Positions 5,122 through 6,956 of a stretch of DNA of 6,956 nt are shown here, piece after piece. Origin of the DNA: Cenarchaeum sp. (GTDB lineage: Archaea; Thermoproteota; Nitrososphaeria; Nitrososphaerales; Nitrosopumilaceae); the NCBI GenBank assembly GCA_007570915.1, contig RKSK01000068.1, forward strand, positions 1-6,956, written 5' to 3'. The first letter of the stretch is position 1; each line of letters opens with the position of its first letter. A program made the translations under genes and the position numbers. The notes below the pieces were generated by a model. The model did no database searches, was not told the DNA's origin, and saw only the letters and a program-made list of their open reading frames with translations.

Positions 5122-5553
5122 TCAGTTTACCGTGAACGCCTCCGTCACAGCCGCCCTGCTCCTCTTTTGGGCGTCAACCATGGTCACAGTGATCTCGTAC
5201 TCGCCAGGCGCGTCGACGCCCAGCGTGAACGGCCCGCCGACGGGCACCGCCAGGCCCTCGCGCGCAAAGCACTGCCCAAAGAACCCGCCCTGGCCCACGG
5301 TGTCCCCGCCGGCGGAGCGAACGACAATGTCAAGGTCGCCGCAGTCAAGGGCCTCGTGGCCCACGCTCACGCTCACCGAGATGGCCGCCGGCGCCGCGTA
5401 CGCCGCCTCTAGGCCCACGATGGCGAGGTGGCCGGCCCCGCCGCCGGCGCGGCCGGGCTCGCCGAGCATCTGGGCCATTACGGCGCCGCCCAGGGCGACA
5501 GACGCGACGGCGGGCAGTACAAAGACAAGCGCGACGGCGGGGCGTGATGCCAT
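5122..5553 (-). CDS. Secreted or membrane-anchored beta-rich protein, 143 aa
   Basis: The N-terminus (residues 6-28) is hydrophobic after a short basic start, a signal peptide or membrane anchor. An Ala/Gly linker (31-43) follows, and the rest (44-143) alternates hydrophobic and polar residues like a single Ig-like beta sandwich. The last strands (PFTLGVDAPGEYEITVTMVD, then AVTEAFTVN) resemble the end of PKD/CARDB-type extracellular domains. Two cysteines, C71 and C95, could form a disulfide outside the cell. I cannot name a family. ATG 5553 is chosen because a TAG lies in frame two codons upstream and no other start precedes the signal; no ribosome site is seen, consistent with a short leader from the TATA-like box at 5590-5596. 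It is first in the operon, 27 bases before the 48-aa gene. Why a surface protein should precede TFE-beta is unclear. Confidence 0.75.
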   Translation of the reverse strand: MASRPAVALVFVLPAVASVALGGAVMAQMLGEPGRAGGGAGHLAIVGLEAAYAAPAAISVSVSVGHEALDCGDLDIVVRSAGGDTVGQGGFFGQCFAREGLAVPVGGPFTLGVDAPGEYEITVTMVDAQKRSRAAVTEAFTVN

Positions 5554-5560
5554 GCTCTAG

Positions 5561-5580
5561 GCGCGCGCGCCGCCGCGCGC
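5561..5580. repeat. Alternating GC tract
   Basis: Twenty bases of almost purely alternating G and C sit between the divergent promoter and the start of the 143-aa gene. Such tracts can adopt Z-DNA and form strong hairpins in the 5' leader of the leftward message. Whether it has a role is unknown. Confidence 0.5.
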
Positions 5581-5606
5581 CCATATATCTATTTAACAAA
5601 ATTTAC
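5581..5606. promoter_or_regulatory. Divergent AT-rich promoter region
   Basis: This is the most AT-rich patch near the two divergent genes. On the - strand TTAAATA (5596-5590) lies about 40 bases before ATG 5553, giving a leader of some 10-15 bases. On the + strand the same patch (ATATATCTATTTAAC) would place a start near 5617-5622, about 50 bases before ATG 5668. A second + strand candidate, TTAAAA at 5637-5642, would give an essentially leaderless message. Confidence 0.6.
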
Positions 5607-5655
5607 CCCGCAATGTAGCCAAATCTGACCAATCGGTTAAAACCCGCGACGGCCA

Positions 5656-5663
5656 GGGGGGAG
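5656..5663 (+). promoter_or_regulatory. Ribosome binding site of the ATPase gene
   Basis: GGGGGGAG ends four bases before ATG 5668. Its presence favours the upstream promoter patch (5583-5597), because a transcript starting from the TTAAAA at 5637-5642 would lack this site. Confidence 0.55.
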
Positions 5664-5667
5664 CCCG

Positions 5668-6956
5668 ATGAGGCTAAGAAAGTTCCGCGTGAGGGCCTAC
5701 CGCTGCATCCACGACTCTGGCGAGATCAACGTCGGCGACCTGGCCGCCTTTGTGGGCCGCAACGAGAGCGGCAAGACGACGATCCTGCAGGCCCTCACGC
5801 TCCTCAACAGGGACGAGGCCGTCTCGGACCTGGACCTGTGCGACGAGATGTCCGAGGAGCTCAAGTCCGAGGTCACCCTCGCCGAGGGCGAGTTTGAGCT
5901 CAGCGCGAGGGAGACGATGATGATCAGGGAGACGTTCCCGGCGATTCCCGAGATCACGCGAATCCGCGTCTACCGGACCAACAAGGGCGGTGGCGTCCAG
6001 TACGACTTTGGCGACGTCGCGATAAGCGACGTCGAGAACAAGTCGCTAAACTCGTGGGAGAACTTTGTCGGCAAGATATCGGCGTTCCTTGACACGATAC
6101 CAAACCACATACGCATCCAGCTCGACACGTCGGCCTTCTCCGGCGAGCCGCCGAGGACGCAGGCCGAGTTTGACGCGCTCATGGCCGAGTTTAGCAACAG
6201 GTTCCACATGCTCTCCAGCGACGAGTCGCGCGTGATCGACGAGTGGGACCGGATATACGCGAGCCCCGAGAACCAGTTTGCGAGCCTGCTCGAGGGGACG
6301 TCGGACCTCGAGGCCCTGCGGAACTTTGTCGCCGGCGAGCTCCACCCGCGCTTTGTCTACTTTTCCGACTACAAGAAGATCTACGGCAACATCAACCTGA
6401 ACGAGTACACAAAGGCCGAGGAGCCGGGCAGCCCCGGGATAGAGTACGTCGAGGAGTTTGACAAGGCCGAGACGGTCCGCAACCTGTTCTACCTCTCGGA
6501 GCTCGACATTGGCGAGCTCGACGCGATACGCGACAGCCCGTCAAAGATGATAAAGTTCCTAAACGCCGCGAGCAACCGCCTGACGGAGAGGCTAAACCCC
6601 GCGTGGCGCGGGGACCCGATCCGCGTCGACCTGCGCTACCAGCCGGGCAACATCATCAGCGTCGTCATATCCGACGTGCACCGCGACGGGACCGTGACGA
6701 ACACGGGCCTGCTGCACAGGCGCGCCGAGGGCTTCAAGTGGACGTTCTCGTTTATCGTAAACTTTGCCGCCGAGACGCAGCGCGCCGAGCTAAAGGAGGC
6801 CATACTGCTGCTCGACGAGCCGGCGCGCAACCTCCACCCGACGCAGCAGCGCGGGATATCGGACCTGCTGAGGTCGCTCGCCGGCTCCAACCAGGTCCTC
6901 TACGCGACGCACTCGCCGTTCATGATATTCGACTACACGCCGGGCAACCTCCTTGT
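5668..6956 (+). CDS. OLD/RecF-like ABC-class ATPase (3' end cut by window)
   Basis: The first 429 residues are present. The start matches AAA_15/OLD-type ATPases: RVRAYRCIHDSGEI, then the Walker A loop GRNESGKT (30-37). A long helical region with few recognisable motifs spans 90-330. The second half of the ATPase follows: HRRAEGFKW (350-358) replaces the ABC signature, as in relatives with RSxGFxW; Walker B is ILLLDEP (379-385, D383 and E384), then NLHP; and the switch histidine is H415 in YATHSPF. In this superfamily ATP binding closes a head dimer on DNA, and many members carry a C-terminal TOPRIM nuclease used in DNA repair or phage defence. Whether TOPRIM is present lies beyond the window. 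ATG 5668 follows a ribosome site and begins right at the conserved N-terminal strand. It is a single gene facing away from the TFE-beta operon; third positions are strongly G/C (26 of the first 30 codons). Confidence 0.9.
   Translation, partial: MRLRKFRVRAYRCIHDSGEINVGDLAAFVGRNESGKTTILQALTLLNRDEAVSDLDLCDEMSEELKSEVTLAEGEFELSARETMMIRETFPAIPEITRIRVYRTNKGGGVQYDFGDVAISDVENKSLNSWENFVGKISAFLDTIPNHIRIQLDTSAFSGEPPRTQAEFDALMAEFSNRFHMLSSDESRVIDEWDRIYASPENQFASLLEGTSDLEALRNFVAGELHPRFVYFSDYKKIYGNINLNEYTKAEEPGSPGIEYVEEFDKAETVRNLFYLSELDIGELDAIRDSPSKMIKFLNAASNRLTERLNPAWRGDPIRVDLRYQPGNIISVVISDVHRDGTVTNTGLLHRRAEGFKWTFSFIVNFAAETQRAELKEAILLLDEPARNLHPTQQRGISDLLRSLAGSNQVLYATHSPFMIFDYTPGNLL

Noticed and set aside
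4186..5560. Long + strand open frames opposite TFE-beta and the secreted protein
   Set aside because: They read as Pro/Ala/Arg-rich low complexity, mirror the GC-rich real genes on the other strand, and cross several gene boundaries. The - strand frames have recognisable domains.
1..6956. tRNA or rRNA genes, CRISPR arrays, insertion sequences
   Set aside because: No TpsiC-like segment with matching arms, no regularly spaced repeats, no transposase motif and no terminal inverted repeats were found by eye.

Overview
The window looks like chromosomal DNA of a GC-rich archaeon, most likely a thaumarchaeon of the Cenarchaeum type. The evidence is a protein with the winged-helix and four-cysteine C-terminus of TFE-beta/RPC34 (a Cren-/Thaumarchaeota and eukaryote family), TATA-like boxes about 27-30 bases before likely leaderless starts, GTGA/ATGA gene overlaps, and frequent AGG, ATA and CGC codons. 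The genus is inferred; no rRNA or tRNA lies in the window to confirm it.

Left part (1-3516, + strand). A 5'-truncated gene (2-259) is followed by a cluster of poorly known genes: a 200-aa hypothetical protein behind a clear TATA box (419-1021), a 284-aa protein with a weak YwgA-like signature (1018-1872), and a helical protein whose frame appears broken (1869-2341). These are joined by 4-base GTGA overlaps, so they are probably co-translated. Next comes a 120-aa protein (2354-2716) that is a clear paralog of the truncated gene at the left edge, so the three-gene cassette sits between two diverged copies of one gene. A 188-base spacer with two perfect palindromes leads to a two-helix membrane protein (2905-3516).

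Middle part (5553-3530, - strand). This is a tight operon read leftward: a secreted or membrane-anchored 143-aa beta-rich protein, a 48-aa charged coiled-coil protein, TFE-beta with a long Ala/Gly/Lys/Arg-rich tail, and an RrmJ/FtsJ-type 2'-O-ribose RNA methyltransferase with its K-D-K-E tetrad intact. The last two overlap by ATGA. The operon therefore links transcription initiation and rRNA modification. It converges on the membrane-protein gene with only 13 bases between them.

Right part (5554-6956, + strand). A 114-base AT-rich divergent promoter region precedes an OLD/RecF-like ABC-class ATPase that runs off the right edge after 429 codons.

The best leads are: the histone-H1/AT-hook-like tail on TFE-beta; the small coiled-coil gene sitting in the same frame as TFE-beta across a single TAG and sharing a LREKxRVLxE motif with it; the three-gene overlapping cassette of unknown function flanked by paralogs; and the probable frameshift in its third gene.
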